From positions 1-38,687 of the forward strand of contig JBASCW010000013.1 of assembly GCA_049651845.1 (NCBI GenBank): a DNA stretch of 38,687 bases, read 5' to 3'. This document shows positions 19,395-28,030 of this stretch, piece by piece. The notes beneath the pieces are model-generated. The model saw only the letters and a list, made by a program, of their open reading frames with translations, had not been told where the DNA came from and searched no databases. This stretch comes from RBG-16-66-20 sp049651845 (GTDB taxonomy: Bacteria > Pseudomonadota > Gammaproteobacteria > Burkholderiales > SG8-39). Within the stretch, counting starts at the first letter, position 1; each line of letters starts with the position of its first letter. A program made the translations under genes and the position numbers.

Positions 19395-20698
19395 GAAGCG
19401 CCGCCCATCAGCTCGTCGAAGGCAACGGCCTTGTCCTCAACCTTGGCCTTCGACAGGACCCAGCTCACGACATTGCTCTCGAGCGCGAGGCTCTCCATTT
19501 CGGACAAGCGCTGCGGCTGCATGTAAAACCATTTTACCACCTCGGCCGGATGCTCGTAGCTGGCCGACTCGGCCTCGATCAGCGCGCGTACGTCCGCGGG
19601 CTTCGGTTTGAGGTTTTCTCTTTCACTCAAAGCACTAATTATCAGCGCCAGCGCGACGCGGCGCTTGGCGCTCGCCTCGAACGACTGCGGATCGAACGGC
19701 AGCTGGTCCATTTTCACGCCGCGCGCCTGCAGCTCGGCCGCCGCCTGCTGCACCAGGCGCTGCTGCTCCATCTCGACCAGCGCCTTGGGCAGCTCGAGCG
19801 GCGCCGCGTCGAGCAGAGCCTGCAGCGCCTGCGCCTTGAGCCGCCCCTCGACGCGCTTGTTGACCTCGCGCTCGACGTTGGCGCGCACCTCGCTACGCAT
19901 CTTGGCGACATCGCCGTCGGCGACCCCGAACTGCTTGGCAAACTCGCCGTCGAGCGCCGGTAGTTTCGGCTCCTCGACCTTCTTCACCTCGAGCGTGAAG
20001 GCGGCCGTCTTGCCGGCCACCTCCTTGCCATGATAGTCGTCCGGGAACTTGAGATCGAAATTCTTCGACTCGCCGGCCTTCATGCCGGCGGCGCTCGACT
20101 CGAACTCCGGCAGCATGCGCTTTTCGCCCAGCACGAAGGCGAAACCCGCCGCCTTGCCGCCCTGGAAGCCCTCGCCGCCGATCTTGCCCTCGAAATCGAC
20201 CGTCAGACGGTCGCCCTCCTGCGCGGCGCGCGCTGCTTCGGCGTAGCTGATGCGCTGCTTGCGCAGGATCTCCAGCGTCCGCTCGACCGCGGCGTCGTCC
20301 ACCTCGAGCCTGGGCCGCTCGATCTTAGCGGCCGAGATGTCGCCGAGCTTCACCTCCGGGTAGACCTCGAAGGTGGCGCTGAACTCGAGCGCCGGCGCGT
20401 CCGTCGCGCCGTCCTTCTTCTCGATTTTCGGGTAGCCGGCGACCTTGAGATTCGCTTCCTTCACCGCCTCGGTGAAGGCCTTCTCCACCGCGCTGCCCAG
20501 GACTTCCGAGCGCACCTGCGGGCCGTATTGCCGCACCACCATCTTGAGCGGCACCTTGCCGGGGCGGAAGCCCGGCATCTTCACGTTGCGCGCCATCTGC
20601 TTCAGGCGATCGTCCACCTGCCGCTCCACGTCCTTCACCGGCACCGACATCTGCAGGCGACGCTCCAGCGTGCCCAGCGTTTCCACGTTCACCGCCAT
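19391..20698 (-). CDS. tig: Trigger factor
   Basis: Trigger factor is the ribosome-bound chaperone that meets nascent chains. The 435-residue protein (E. coli 432) carries the ribosome-docking signature GFRPGKVP in its N-terminal domain. An FKBP-type isomerase domain follows (GDRLTVDFEGKIGGEGFQGG through PDDYHGKEVAGK), then the helical C-terminal domain. ATG 20698 has AGAGGA about 10 bases upstream; the longer frame to 20755 reads through the tRNA. It lies 27 bases downstream of tRNA-Leu and is probably co-transcribed with it. Residues encoded near 19608-19642 use rare-type codons (ATA, ATT, AGT, AGA). Confidence 0.96.
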   Translation of the reverse strand: MAVNVETLGTLERRLQMSVPVKDVERQVDDRLKQMARNVKMPGFRPGKVPLKMVVRQYGPQVRSEVLGSAVEKAFTEAVKEANLKVAGYPKIEKKDGATDAPALEFSATFEVYPEVKLGDISAAKIERPRLEVDDAAVERTLEILRKQRISYAEAARAAQEGDRLTVDFEGKIGGEGFQGGKAAGFAFVLGEKRMLPEFESSAAGMKAGESKNFDLKFPDDYHGKEVAGKTAAFTLEVKKVEEPKLPALDGEFAKQFGVADGDVAKMRSEVRANVEREVNKRVEGRLKAQALQALLDAAPLELPKALVEMEQQRLVQQAAAELQARGVKMDQLPFDPQSFEASAKRRVALALIISALSERENLKPKPADVRALIEAESASYEHPAEVVKWFYMQPQRLSEMESLALESNVVSWVLSKAKVEDKAVAFDELMGGAS

Positions 20699-20725
20699 TC
20701 CGATCGTTTCCTCTTTGCCGAAGGT

Positions 20726-20810
20726 TGGTGCGAAGGGTGGGACTCGAACCCACATGCGGTTAGGCGCCAGGACCTAAACCTGGTGCGTCTACCAATTCCG
20801 CCACCTTCGC
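20726..20810 (-). tRNA. tRNA-Leu (TAG)
   Basis: This is a class II tRNA of 85 bases including an encoded CCA (20726-20728). Acceptor GCGAAGG pairs with CCTTCGC. The anticodon stem CCAGG/CCTGG closes loop TTTAGGT, giving TAG, and a variable arm follows before GGTTCGAGTCC. It precedes tig on the same strand, so the tig message probably starts as a tRNA-containing transcript. Confidence 0.97.
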
Positions 20811-20837
20811 GGCCGAAAAGCTCTACGAAAAACAACG

Positions 20838-20843
20838 TATTAT
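20838..20843 (+). promoter_or_regulatory. Candidate -10 (TATTAT) for hpnC
   Basis: TATTAT is followed by 8 bases and the GTG start of hpnC at 20852, with no Shine-Dalgarno between. It overlaps the minus-strand -10 for tRNA-Leu/tig by five bases. Confidence 0.5.
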
Positions 20844-20844
20844 A
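20839..20844 (-). promoter_or_regulatory. Candidate -10 (TATAAT) for tRNA-Leu/tig
   Basis: A consensus TATAAT on the minus strand would start transcription about 20 bases before the mature 5' end of tRNA-Leu, a reasonable precursor leader. No good -35 is seen. The element overlaps the hpnC -10 on the opposite strand. Confidence 0.5.
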
Positions 20845-20851
20845 GCCGCAA

Positions 20852-21661
20852 GTGTCGGTCGGCCATTACGAGAACTTCCCGGTCGCGTCGCTGCTGCTGC
20901 CTCCGGCGCTGCGCGAGCCCGTGAGCGTCCTCTACCGCTTCGCACGAAGCGCCGACGACTTCGCCGACGAAGGCAACGCCGCGCCGCCGCAACGTCTGGA
21001 AAAGCTCCAGGGATACCGGGTTGAATTGCAAGGCATTCAGTCGAACAGAGCGTCAACTGTCCCCCTGTTCCGGGAGCTTGCGCGCGTGGTGCGCACGCAC
21101 GACCTGCCGATGCAGCTGCTCCACGACCTGCTGGACGCCTTCGCGCAGGACGTCGTCAAGAATCGTTATGCCGACTATGCCGAGGTGCTCGACTACTGCC
21201 GGCGCTCCGCGAACCCGATCGGCAGGCTGGTCCTCGGATTGTTCAGGGAGGACACGCCCGAGAACCTGCGCCATTCGGACTGCATCTGCTCGGCTCTGCA
21301 GCTCGTCAACTTCTGGCAGGACGTGCGCATCGACTTCGAGACCAAGGACCGCATCTACCTGCCGCAGGACGAGATGCGGCGCTTCGGCGTGGGCGAAACG
21401 CACCTGCGCGAACGCCGCTGCGACCCGGCGTTCCGGGACCTGATGCGCTTCCAGGTCGAGCGCGCGCGGCGCCTGATGCTCGAGGGCAAGCCGCTCGTGG
21501 ACCGTCTCAGGGGCCGGCTGCGCCTGGAGATCGCGCTGACGGTCCAGGGCGGTCTGCGCATCCTGGAAAAGCTCGAGCGCGCCGGCTACGACATGTTCCG
21601 ACGCCGCCCGGTGCTCAAAGCGCTCGACTGGCCTCTGCTATTTCTCAGAACCTTCCAGTGA
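20852..21661 (+). CDS. hpnC: Hydroxysqualene synthase HpnC
   Basis: In the HpnCDE route, HpnC converts presqualene diphosphate to hydroxysqualene for hopanoid precursors. The 269-residue squalene/phytoene-synthase-fold protein has the first aspartate-rich motif in RSADDFADEG and the second in QLVNFWQDVRIDFE, with RIYLPQDEM after it. GTG 20852 gives MSVGHYENFPVAS, a usual HpnC start. Its order directly before hpnD and hpnE fits the standard operon. Codons around 20999-21060 are unusually A/T-ending. Confidence 0.93.
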   Translation: MSVGHYENFPVASLLLPPALREPVSVLYRFARSADDFADEGNAAPPQRLEKLQGYRVELQGIQSNRASTVPLFRELARVVRTHDLPMQLLHDLLDAFAQDVVKNRYADYAEVLDYCRRSANPIGRLVLGLFREDTPENLRHSDCICSALQLVNFWQDVRIDFETKDRIYLPQDEMRRFGVGETHLRERRCDPAFRDLMRFQVERARRLMLEGKPLVDRLRGRLRLEIALTVQGGLRILEKLERAGYDMFRRRPVLKALDWPLLFLRTFQ

Positions 21662-21679
21662 AGATTCGAAGAACTGTTC

Positions 21680-22513
21680 GTGACGCCTGATCGATACTGC
21701 CAGCAGAAAGCGGCGGCGAGCGGGTCGAGCTTCTATTACTCGTTCCTGTTCCTGCCGCCCGAGCGCCGGCGCGCGATCACCGCGCTGTACGCGTTCTGCC
21801 GCGAGGTGGACGACGTGGTGGACGAATGCAGCGATCCGCAGATCGCGCGCGCCAAGCTCGCCTGGTGGCGCCTCGAAATCGGCAAGCTGTACGAAGGCTC
21901 GCCGAGCCATCCGGTCACCAAGGCGCTGCTGCCTTTCGTGGAGAAGTTCGACATCAGGGCAAAGCAGCTGAACGAAATCGTCGACGGCATGGAGATGGAC
22001 CTGTCGCAGACGCGTTACCTGGACTTCGCCGGCCTCGAGCGCTACTGCTACCACGTCGCGGGCGCGGTCGGGCTGCTCGCCGCGGGCATCTTCGGCTACG
22101 AGAACCCGAGCACGCTCGACTACGCGAAGAACCTCGGCACCGCCTTCCAGCTGACCAACATCATCCGCGACGTGGGCGAGGACGCGCGCAAGAACAGAAT
22201 CTACCTGCCGATGGACGAGCTGAAGAAGTTCGACGTGCCGGCCGCCGACATCCTGCAGGCGAAATATTCGGAGAATTTCAGGTCGCTGATGGCGTTTCAG
22301 AGCCGCCGCGCCAACGACTTCTATGAAAACGCCCTGCATCAGCTGCCCGCGCAAGACCGGCGCACCCAGCGCGCCGGACTGATCATGGCGGCGATCTACC
22401 GCGCGACGCTCGCGGAGATCGAGCAGGACGGCTTCAAGGTCCTGACGCAACGCACGTCGCTCACGCCGCTGCGAAAACTCTGGCTCGCCTGGAAAACATG
22501 GGTCAGCGTGTAG
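21680..22513 (+). CDS. hpnD: Presqualene diphosphate synthase HpnD
   Basis: HpnD condenses two farnesyl diphosphates to presqualene diphosphate, the substrate of HpnC. The 277-residue protein begins TPDRYCQQKAAASGSSFYYSF, a recognisable HpnD start. It has the aspartate-rich motif CREVDDVVDE and the second in NIIRDVGEDARKNRIYLP. GTG 21680 follows hpnC by 18 bases with a weak GAAGA ribosome-binding site. The hpnE start lies 16 bases inside its 3' end. Confidence 0.94.
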   Translation: MTPDRYCQQKAAASGSSFYYSFLFLPPERRRAITALYAFCREVDDVVDECSDPQIARAKLAWWRLEIGKLYEGSPSHPVTKALLPFVEKFDIRAKQLNEIVDGMEMDLSQTRYLDFAGLERYCYHVAGAVGLLAAGIFGYENPSTLDYAKNLGTAFQLTNIIRDVGEDARKNRIYLPMDELKKFDVPAADILQAKYSENFRSLMAFQSRRANDFYENALHQLPAQDRRTQRAGLIMAAIYRATLAEIEQDGFKVLTQRTSLTPLRKLWLAWKTWVSV

Positions 22514-23700
22514 CCGTGGTGGGTGCCGGCTACGCCGGCATGGCGGCGGCCGTCACGCTTGCCGAACGCGGTGTGCCGGTGACGGTTTTCGAAAGCGGCC
22601 TCGTGCCCGGCGGCCGCGCGCGCCGCGTGAAGACCGAGGGCCGCGAGTTCGACAACGGCCAGCACATCCTGATCGGCGCCTACACCGAGCTGCTGCGCCT
22701 CATGGACCGCGTCGGCGTGCCGGGTGGCGCCTTGCGGCGCTTGCCGCTCGACCTGCGCTATGCGGACGGCTTTCGCTTTCGCGGCGCGCTCGAGCTGCTG
22801 CTGCCGGGCCGGATTCCGCTCCGGGAGCGGGTGGATGCGATCCGCTTCTTTCTCGCGCTGAAGCGCAAGTCCTTTCGGCTGCCGCAAGACCTGTCGGTCG
22901 CCGCGCTGCTCGAGCAGTACCGCCAGAACGGCGTGCTCGGCCATTACGTCTGGCGCCCGTTGTGCGTGTCGGCGCTCAACACGCCGCCCGAACGCGCCTC
23001 CGCGCAGGTCTTCGCCGCCGTGCTGCGCGATTCGCTCGCCGGCCCGTCGGGTGCAAGCGACCTGTTGCTGCCATGCGTGGACCTGTCGCGCCTCTTTCCA
23101 GAGCCGGCTCGCGACTTCGTGACTGCTCGGAGCGGCGAGATCCGATTGAATTCCCCCATACGAAGTCTGAAAGACTTACAAGACGATTTCGCGGCAGCCA
23201 TCATCGCGGTGGGCCCGCACCAGCTCAAGGCGCTGCTGCCGGAGCCCGTGCCCGAGTACGAGTACCAGCCGATCTACACCTGCTACCTGCAGTACCCGGA
23301 GACGGTCCGGCTGTCCTTCCCGATGCTCGGCTTGGCCAGCGGCATCGTGCAATGGGCGTTCGACCGCGCCGCGCTCACTGGCGAGCGCGGCCTCATCGCC
23401 TGCGTGATCAGCGCGCAGGGCGACCATCAGCAGATGACGCAGGACGAGCTCGCGACGACCTGCCACCGGGAGCTCAAGGCTGCGTTGCGCGACCTGCCGG
23501 ACCCGCAGTGGACGCGCGTCATCGCCGAGAAGCGCGCGACCATCGCCTGCGATGCGCGCGCCAGGCAGGCGGAGTTCCCCGCGAAACATGAGGGATTGTT
23601 CTTCGCCGGCGACTATCTCGACCCTGAATACCCGCCTACACTCGAGGCCGCGGTGCGCAGCGGCATCCGTGCCGCGCGTCAACTCATGGAGACCTCTTGA
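22498..23700 (+). CDS. hpnE: Hydroxysqualene dehydroxylase HpnE
   Basis: HpnE is the flavin-dependent enzyme that reduces hydroxysqualene to squalene. The 400-residue protein starts with an FAD-binding Rossmann motif, VAVVGAGYAGMAAAVTLAERG, followed by FESGLVPGGRARR. Near the C-terminus, GLFFAGDYLDPEYPPTLEAAVRSG is the second FAD-contact block of the amine-oxidase/phytoene-desaturase fold. It overlaps hpnD by 16 bases, and its TGA shares a base with the ATG of the aldo/keto reductase gene (TGATG). No squalene-hopene cyclase is present in the window. Codons 23107-23190 are strikingly A/T-ending. Confidence 0.93.
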   Translation: MGQRVAVVGAGYAGMAAAVTLAERGVPVTVFESGLVPGGRARRVKTEGREFDNGQHILIGAYTELLRLMDRVGVPGGALRRLPLDLRYADGFRFRGALELLLPGRIPLRERVDAIRFFLALKRKSFRLPQDLSVAALLEQYRQNGVLGHYVWRPLCVSALNTPPERASAQVFAAVLRDSLAGPSGASDLLLPCVDLSRLFPEPARDFVTARSGEIRLNSPIRSLKDLQDDFAAAIIAVGPHQLKALLPEPVPEYEYQPIYTCYLQYPETVRLSFPMLGLASGIVQWAFDRAALTGERGLIACVISAQGDHQQMTQDELATTCHRELKAALRDLPDPQWTRVIAEKRATIACDARARQAEFPAKHEGLFFAGDYLDPEYPPTLEAAVRSGIRAARQLMETS

Positions 23701-24734
23701 TGGAATACCGGCGACTCGGCGCCTCCGGCTTCATGGTCCCCGCCCTCACGCTGGGCACCGGGACTTTTGGCGGCGGCAACGACTTCTTCAAGTCCTGGGG
23801 CGCCAGCGACGTGCGCGAGGCGACGCGGCTGGTCGACATCTGCCTCGAGGCGGGCCTCAACATGTTCGATTCGGCCGACAGCTACTCGAACGGCCTGGCC
23901 GAGGAGATCCTCGGCCAGGCGCTCGAGGGCCGGCGGGCCGACGTGCTGATCTCGACCAAGGGCAGCTTTCGCCGCGGGCCCGGCCCGAACCAGATCGGCA
24001 ACTCGCGCTTCCACATCACCAACGCGGTCGAGGCGAGCCTCAAGCGGCTTGGCACCGACTACATCGACCTCTATCAGCTGCACGCTTTCGACGCGCTCAC
24101 GCCGGTCGAGGAAGCGCTCGGCGTGCTCGACGACCTCGTGCGCGCGGGCAAGATCCGCTACATCGGCTGCTCGAACTTCTCGGGCTGGCACATCATGAAG
24201 TCGCTCGCGGCCTCCGAGAAGCACGGACTCGCGCGCTACGTCGCGCACCAGGCCTACTACTCGCTGATCGGCCGCGAATACGAATGGGAACTGATGCCGC
24301 TCGCGCTCGACCAGGGCGTGGGCGCGGTGGTCTGGAGCCCGCTCGGCTGGGGGCGCCTGGGCGGCAAGCTCAGGCGCGGCCAGCCGCTGCCGGCCGAGAG
24401 CCGCCTGCACAACCCACTCGTCATCGAGCGCGGCCCGCAGGTGCCGGACGAGTACCTGTTCAGGGTCGTGGACGCCCTCGACGCCATCGCCCGGGAGACC
24501 GGCAAGACCAACGCGCAGGTCGCGCTCAACTGGCTGCTGCAGCGGCCCTCGGTTTCGACGCTGGTGATCGGCGCGCGCAACGAAGCGCAACTGCGCCAGA
24601 ACCTCGGCGCGGTCGGCTGGCAGCTGACGAAAGAGCAGATCGCGAAGCTCGACGCAGCGAGCGCGGTGCCGCTCAGCTACCCCTACTGGCACCAGCGGCT
24701 GCAGTACTCGGACCGCAATCCGCCGCCGGTCTGA
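23700..24734 (+). CDS. Aldo/keto reductase coupled to hpnE
   Basis: This 344-residue NADPH-dependent oxidoreductase has the aldo/keto reductase fold. It starts MEYRRLGASGFMVPALTLGTGTFGGG. The catalytic tetrad can be placed as Asp and Tyr in FDSADSYSNG, Lys in ISTKGSF and His in LYQLHAFD. The NADP-binding end reads STLVIGARNEAQLRQNL. Its start overlaps the hpnE stop, so it is in the squalene operon. A role on a terpenoid aldehyde is possible, but close relatives are general detoxifying reductases. The substrate is unknown. Confidence 0.88.
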   Translation: MEYRRLGASGFMVPALTLGTGTFGGGNDFFKSWGASDVREATRLVDICLEAGLNMFDSADSYSNGLAEEILGQALEGRRADVLISTKGSFRRGPGPNQIGNSRFHITNAVEASLKRLGTDYIDLYQLHAFDALTPVEEALGVLDDLVRAGKIRYIGCSNFSGWHIMKSLAASEKHGLARYVAHQAYYSLIGREYEWELMPLALDQGVGAVVWSPLGWGRLGGKLRRGQPLPAESRLHNPLVIERGPQVPDEYLFRVVDALDAIARETGKTNAQVALNWLLQRPSVSTLVIGARNEAQLRQNLGAVGWQLTKEQIAKLDAASAVPLSYPYWHQRLQYSDRNPPPV

Positions 24735-24740
24735 GCCGCC

Positions 24741-25499
24741 CTACTCCTCGTAGATCATCTTGACGGTCATGCCGCCGTCGAGCGTGGCGTTCTGGCCGGT
24801 CATGAAGCCGGCCTGCTCGACGAGGTAGAAGCAGGCGTCGGCGATGTCTTCGGGCTTGCCGACGCGGCCGACCGGGTGCTGCAGCCGGTCGCGCCGGGAG
24901 TGCACTGGCTTGGTCGCGCGCCGCGAGTACTTCCAGTCGCGCGTTTCGATCCAGCCCGGGCTCACCGAATTCACGCGGATGCCGAGCGGCCCGAGGCTCA
25001 CCGCCATACCGTGCGTGAGCGCTACGATGCCGCCTTTCGAGGCGGTATAGGCCTCGGTGCCCGGCTCGGACATGAAGGCACGCGTCGAGGCGATGTTCAC
25101 GATCGCCCCGCCGCGGCCGCGTCGCGCCATGCGGCGCGCCACTGCCTGCGAGCACAGGAAGGTGCCGCGCAGGTTGACCGCGATCACGCGGTCGAAATCG
25201 CGCGCCTTCAGCGCGAGGAACGGCGCGCGCCGGCCGATGCCGGCGTTGTTGACCAGCGCGTCCGGGCAACCGAGCCTCTGCACCGTGTGGCGCACCCAGC
25301 GCTCGATTTGCGCAGGCACGCTCGTGTCGGCGCGCACGAAAAGGCATGGCGCTCCCAGACCTTCGACCATGCGCGCCGCCTCGCGGCCCGCCGGCGCGTC
25401 CGGGTCCGCGATGGACACCGCGTAGCCCGCCGCCGCAAAGCGCAGGCACACCGCTCGCCCGATGCCTTGCGCACCGCCGGTGACTGCGACGACTTTCAC
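24741..25499 (-). CDS. Short-chain dehydrogenase/reductase
   Basis: This 252-residue classical SDR oxidises or reduces an unknown carbonyl or alcohol with NAD(P). It has the cofactor motif TGGAQGIG, NNAG in the fourth strand, the catalytic Ser in NIASTRAF and the YxxxK pair in YTASKGG. It ends with GFMTGQNATLDGGMTVKMIYEE. I chose GTG 25499 because it overlaps the radA stop (GTGA) and starts directly at the first strand (KVVAVTGG). Six bases separate its stop from that of the convergent aldo/keto reductase. Why an SDR is coupled to radA is unclear. Confidence 0.9.
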   Translation of the reverse strand: MKVVAVTGGAQGIGRAVCLRFAAAGYAVSIADPDAPAGREAARMVEGLGAPCLFVRADTSVPAQIERWVRHTVQRLGCPDALVNNAGIGRRAPFLALKARDFDRVIAVNLRGTFLCSQAVARRMARRGRGGAIVNIASTRAFMSEPGTEAYTASKGGIVALTHGMAVSLGPLGIRVNSVSPGWIETRDWKYSRRATKPVHSRRDRLQHPVGRVGKPEDIADACFYLVEQAGFMTGQNATLDGGMTVKMIYEE

Positions 25500-26848
25500 A
25501 GGCTGCGCAGCACCTGGACCGCCTGGTCCACGCGCTCTACGCCGATCACCTCGATGCCGGCGAGCTTCGCCTTGGGCAGGTTGGCCTTCGGCACGATGGC
25601 TTTCTCGAAGCCGAGCTTGGCCGCTTCGCGCAGGCGGTCCTGGCCGCGCGGCGCCGGGCGCACCTCCCCGGCCAGCCCGACTTCGCCGAATACGACGGTC
25701 TTGGCTTGTATCGCCCTGTCCGTGAGCGAGGAAACGATGGCGAGGCAGACCGGCAGATCCGCGGCGGGCTCCCCGATACGAACCCCGCCGACCGCGTTTA
25801 CGAAGACGTCCTGCTCCCAGGTCGCGATGCCCGCGTGCCGGTGCAGCACCGCGAGCAGCATCGCCAGGCGGTTCTGCTCCAGGCCGACCGACAGGCGCCG
25901 CGGGTTCGGCGTGTGCGCGCTGTCGACGAGCGCCTGGATCTCCACCAGCATCGGGCGCGTGCCCTCCAGCGTGGCGAGCACGCAGGAGCCGGCGACGTTC
26001 TTGCCGTGCTGCGACAGGAACAGCGCCGAGGGATTGGCCACCGCGCGCAGTCCCTTGTCGGTCATGGCGAAGACGCCGAGCTCGTTGACCGCGCCGAAGC
26101 GGTTCTTCACCGCGCGCACCAGGCGAAAGCTCGAATGCGGGTCGCCCTCGAAATACAGCACCGTGTCGACGATGTGCTCCAGCACGCGCGGCCCGGCGAT
26201 CGCGCCCTCCTTGGTGACGTGGCCGATGATGAACAGCGCCGTGCCGCTCTTTTTTGCGTGGCGCGCGAGCTGCGCCGCGCACTCGCGCACCTGCGCGACC
26301 GACCCGGGCGCCGACTGCAGCGCCTCGGACCACAGCGTCTGGATCGAGTCGACCACCGCCACTTCAGGGCGCTGGGCGTCGAGCGCGGCGGCGATGCGCT
26401 CGAGCTGGATCTCGGCGATCAGGTGCACGGCCCGCGCTTCGAGCGCGAGACGCCGCGCGCGCATCGCCACCTGCTCGGCCGACTCCTCGCCCGAGACGTA
26501 CAGCGTCCGGCTCGAAGCACCCATCGACGCCAGCGCCTGCAGCAGCAGCGTGGACTTGCCGATGCCTGGGTCGCCGCCGATCAGCACCACCTGACCGGCG
26601 ACCAGCCCGCCGCCCAGCACGCGGTCCAGCTCGCCGATGCCGGTGGCAAGCCGCTCCAGCTCTCGCGTCTCGACTTCGCTGAGCGGCACGCTGCCGGGCG
26701 CGGCGCCTGCCGGGCGGCGCACCGTGCCGCGTTCCGAGATGGTCTCGGTGAGCGTGCCGGCAGCGCCGCACGACGGGCATGCGCCGAACCATTGCAGCGC
26801 CGTGGCTCCGCAATCGGAGCACACATAGGCAGATTTTGTTTTTTTCAC
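25496..26848 (-). CDS. radA: DNA repair protein RadA
   Basis: RadA is a RecA-like helicase that helps branch migration in recombinational repair. The 450-residue protein has a four-cysteine zinc finger (Cys10, Cys13, Cys24, Cys27), a RecA core with Walker A GGDPGIGKST, the RadA-specific motif KNRFG, and the C-terminal Lon-like domain (GEVGLAGEVRPAPRGQDRL). The GTG start at 26848 gives MKKTKSAYVCSDCG. The upstream 27 bases after alr are unusually A/T-rich, with only a weak AAGAA ribosome-binding site. It probably forms one operon with alr and the SDR. Confidence 0.95.
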   Translation of the reverse strand: MKKTKSAYVCSDCGATALQWFGACPSCGAAGTLTETISERGTVRRPAGAAPGSVPLSEVETRELERLATGIGELDRVLGGGLVAGQVVLIGGDPGIGKSTLLLQALASMGASSRTLYVSGEESAEQVAMRARRLALEARAVHLIAEIQLERIAAALDAQRPEVAVVDSIQTLWSEALQSAPGSVAQVRECAAQLARHAKKSGTALFIIGHVTKEGAIAGPRVLEHIVDTVLYFEGDPHSSFRLVRAVKNRFGAVNELGVFAMTDKGLRAVANPSALFLSQHGKNVAGSCVLATLEGTRPMLVEIQALVDSAHTPNPRRLSVGLEQNRLAMLLAVLHRHAGIATWEQDVFVNAVGGVRIGEPAADLPVCLAIVSSLTDRAIQAKTVVFGEVGLAGEVRPAPRGQDRLREAAKLGFEKAIVPKANLPKAKLAGIEVIGVERVDQAVQVLRSL

Positions 26849-26875
26849 GTTCTTATTTTCTTGAATTCACTCAAA

Positions 26876-27946
26876 TCAAACTTCAACCACAGGCACCCTC
26901 GACGCAAGCGCACAGAGCAACTGGTAGCTGACCGTGCCCGCCGAGCTGGCGACCTCGTCGGCAGACAATCCCTCGCCCCAGAGCGTGACCGGGGTGCCGA
27001 CGTAGGCCTCGGGGATGTCGCTGATGTCCACGCAGAGCATGTCCATCGACACACGCCCGACCGTGTGCGTGCGTTGACCGGCCACCAGCACCGGCGTGCC
27101 CGAGGGCGCGTGGCGCGGATAGCCGTCGGCGTAGCCGCAGGCGACGATGCCGATCGTCATCTCCTGCCCGGCCTCGTAGGTCTGGCCGTAGCCGACGCGC
27201 TCGCCGGGTTGCAGGTTCTGCACGCCGATGATCTCGGAGCTGAGCGTCATCGCCGGCCTGAGGCCGATGTCCTCGGCGGTCTTGAAGGCAAACGGCGAGC
27301 AGCCGTAGAGCATGATGCCCGGCCGCACCCAGTCGGCGCGGGTCTCCTCGGGAAAGCGCAGCAGCGCGGCCGAATTGGCGAGCGAGCGCGGCGCCTCGAA
27401 GGGCTGCGCAAGCTCGCAGAACCACTGCAGCTGCCCGGCCACGCCGGTCTCGCCGTCGGCGTCGGCGAAGTGCGTCATCAGCGTGACCGATTCGACCGCC
27501 GGATGCGCCTTGAGCGCGTTCCAGGCGAGCCGCACGTTGTCCACCGTGAAGCCGAGCCGGTTCATGCCGCTGTTGACCTTCAGGTAGACGCCGAACTTGC
27601 CCTCGACGGCGGTCTTCTCCAGCATCTCGACCTGCGCCATGCTGTGGATCACGGGCGTCAGGCGCTGGCGCGCGACCGGCGCGATGTCCTCGGCCTTGAA
27701 GAATCCTTCGAGCATGAGAATCGGCTTGGCGACCCCGGCCGCGCGCAGCGTCAGCGCCTCGACAAGGTCAAGAATTGCAAAACCGTCCGCCTCACCCAGC
27801 GCGCCGACCGCGCGTTTCAGGCCGTGCCCGTAGGCGTTGGCCTTGACGACCGCCCAGACCTTCGCCGAGCCGGCCTGCGCGCGTGCGATGCCGAGATTGT
27901 GCGCGAGCGCGGCGCTGCTGATCGTCGCTCGGATCGGCCTGGGCAT
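26876..27946 (-). CDS. alr: Alanine racemase
   Basis: Alr interconverts L- and D-alanine with pyridoxal phosphate to supply peptidoglycan. The 356-residue protein (E. coli Alr 359) has the PLP lysine Lys35 in VVKANAYGHG, and the GYGQTYEA loop with the second catalytic tyrosine. The beta domain carries VSMDMLCVDISDIPEA. ATG 27946 starts at the family N-terminus RPIRATISSAALAHN; the frame further upstream is an lplT shadow. It is divergent from lplT with 84 bases between starts, and has a TATCCT 7 bases before its ATG. Confidence 0.95.
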   Translation of the reverse strand: MPRPIRATISSAALAHNLGIARAQAGSAKVWAVVKANAYGHGLKRAVGALGEADGFAILDLVEALTLRAAGVAKPILMLEGFFKAEDIAPVARQRLTPVIHSMAQVEMLEKTAVEGKFGVYLKVNSGMNRLGFTVDNVRLAWNALKAHPAVESVTLMTHFADADGETGVAGQLQWFCELAQPFEAPRSLANSAALLRFPEETRADWVRPGIMLYGCSPFAFKTAEDIGLRPAMTLSSEIIGVQNLQPGERVGYGQTYEAGQEMTIGIVACGYADGYPRHAPSGTPVLVAGQRTHTVGRVSMDMLCVDISDIPEAYVGTPVTLWGEGLSADEVASSAGTVSYQLLCALASRVPVVEV

Positions 27947-27953
27947 GGGCGGC

Positions 27954-27959
27954 AGGATA
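27954..27959 (-). promoter_or_regulatory. Candidate -10 (TATCCT) for alr-radA-SDR
   Basis: TATCCT on the minus strand lies 7 bases before the alr ATG. The bases between (GCCGCCC) offer no Shine-Dalgarno, so the alr mRNA would be leaderless. Confidence 0.45.
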
Positions 27960-28014
27960 CCCGCGGCGCGCGCAAAGGTCATCCAAGGGCCGCGCAAAGC
28001 GCGGCGGGCCATGC

Positions 28015-28020
28015 TATAAG
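28015..28020 (+). promoter_or_regulatory. Candidate -10 (TATAAG) for lplT
   Basis: TATAAG sits 10 bases before the lplT ATG; transcription would begin about 4 bases upstream of it. There is no Shine-Dalgarno in the gap and no clear -35. Confidence 0.4.
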
Positions 28021-28030
28021 CCCGGCTCAC

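Noticed and set aside
20739..20755. Extended tig start at 20755
   Set aside because: The extra residues are encoded by the tRNA-Leu 3' half; ATG 20698 has a good ribosome-binding site.
25706..28030. Long 5' extension of the lplT frame
   Set aside because: Only the part from ATG 28031 matches a family. The upstream part is antisense to radA and alr.
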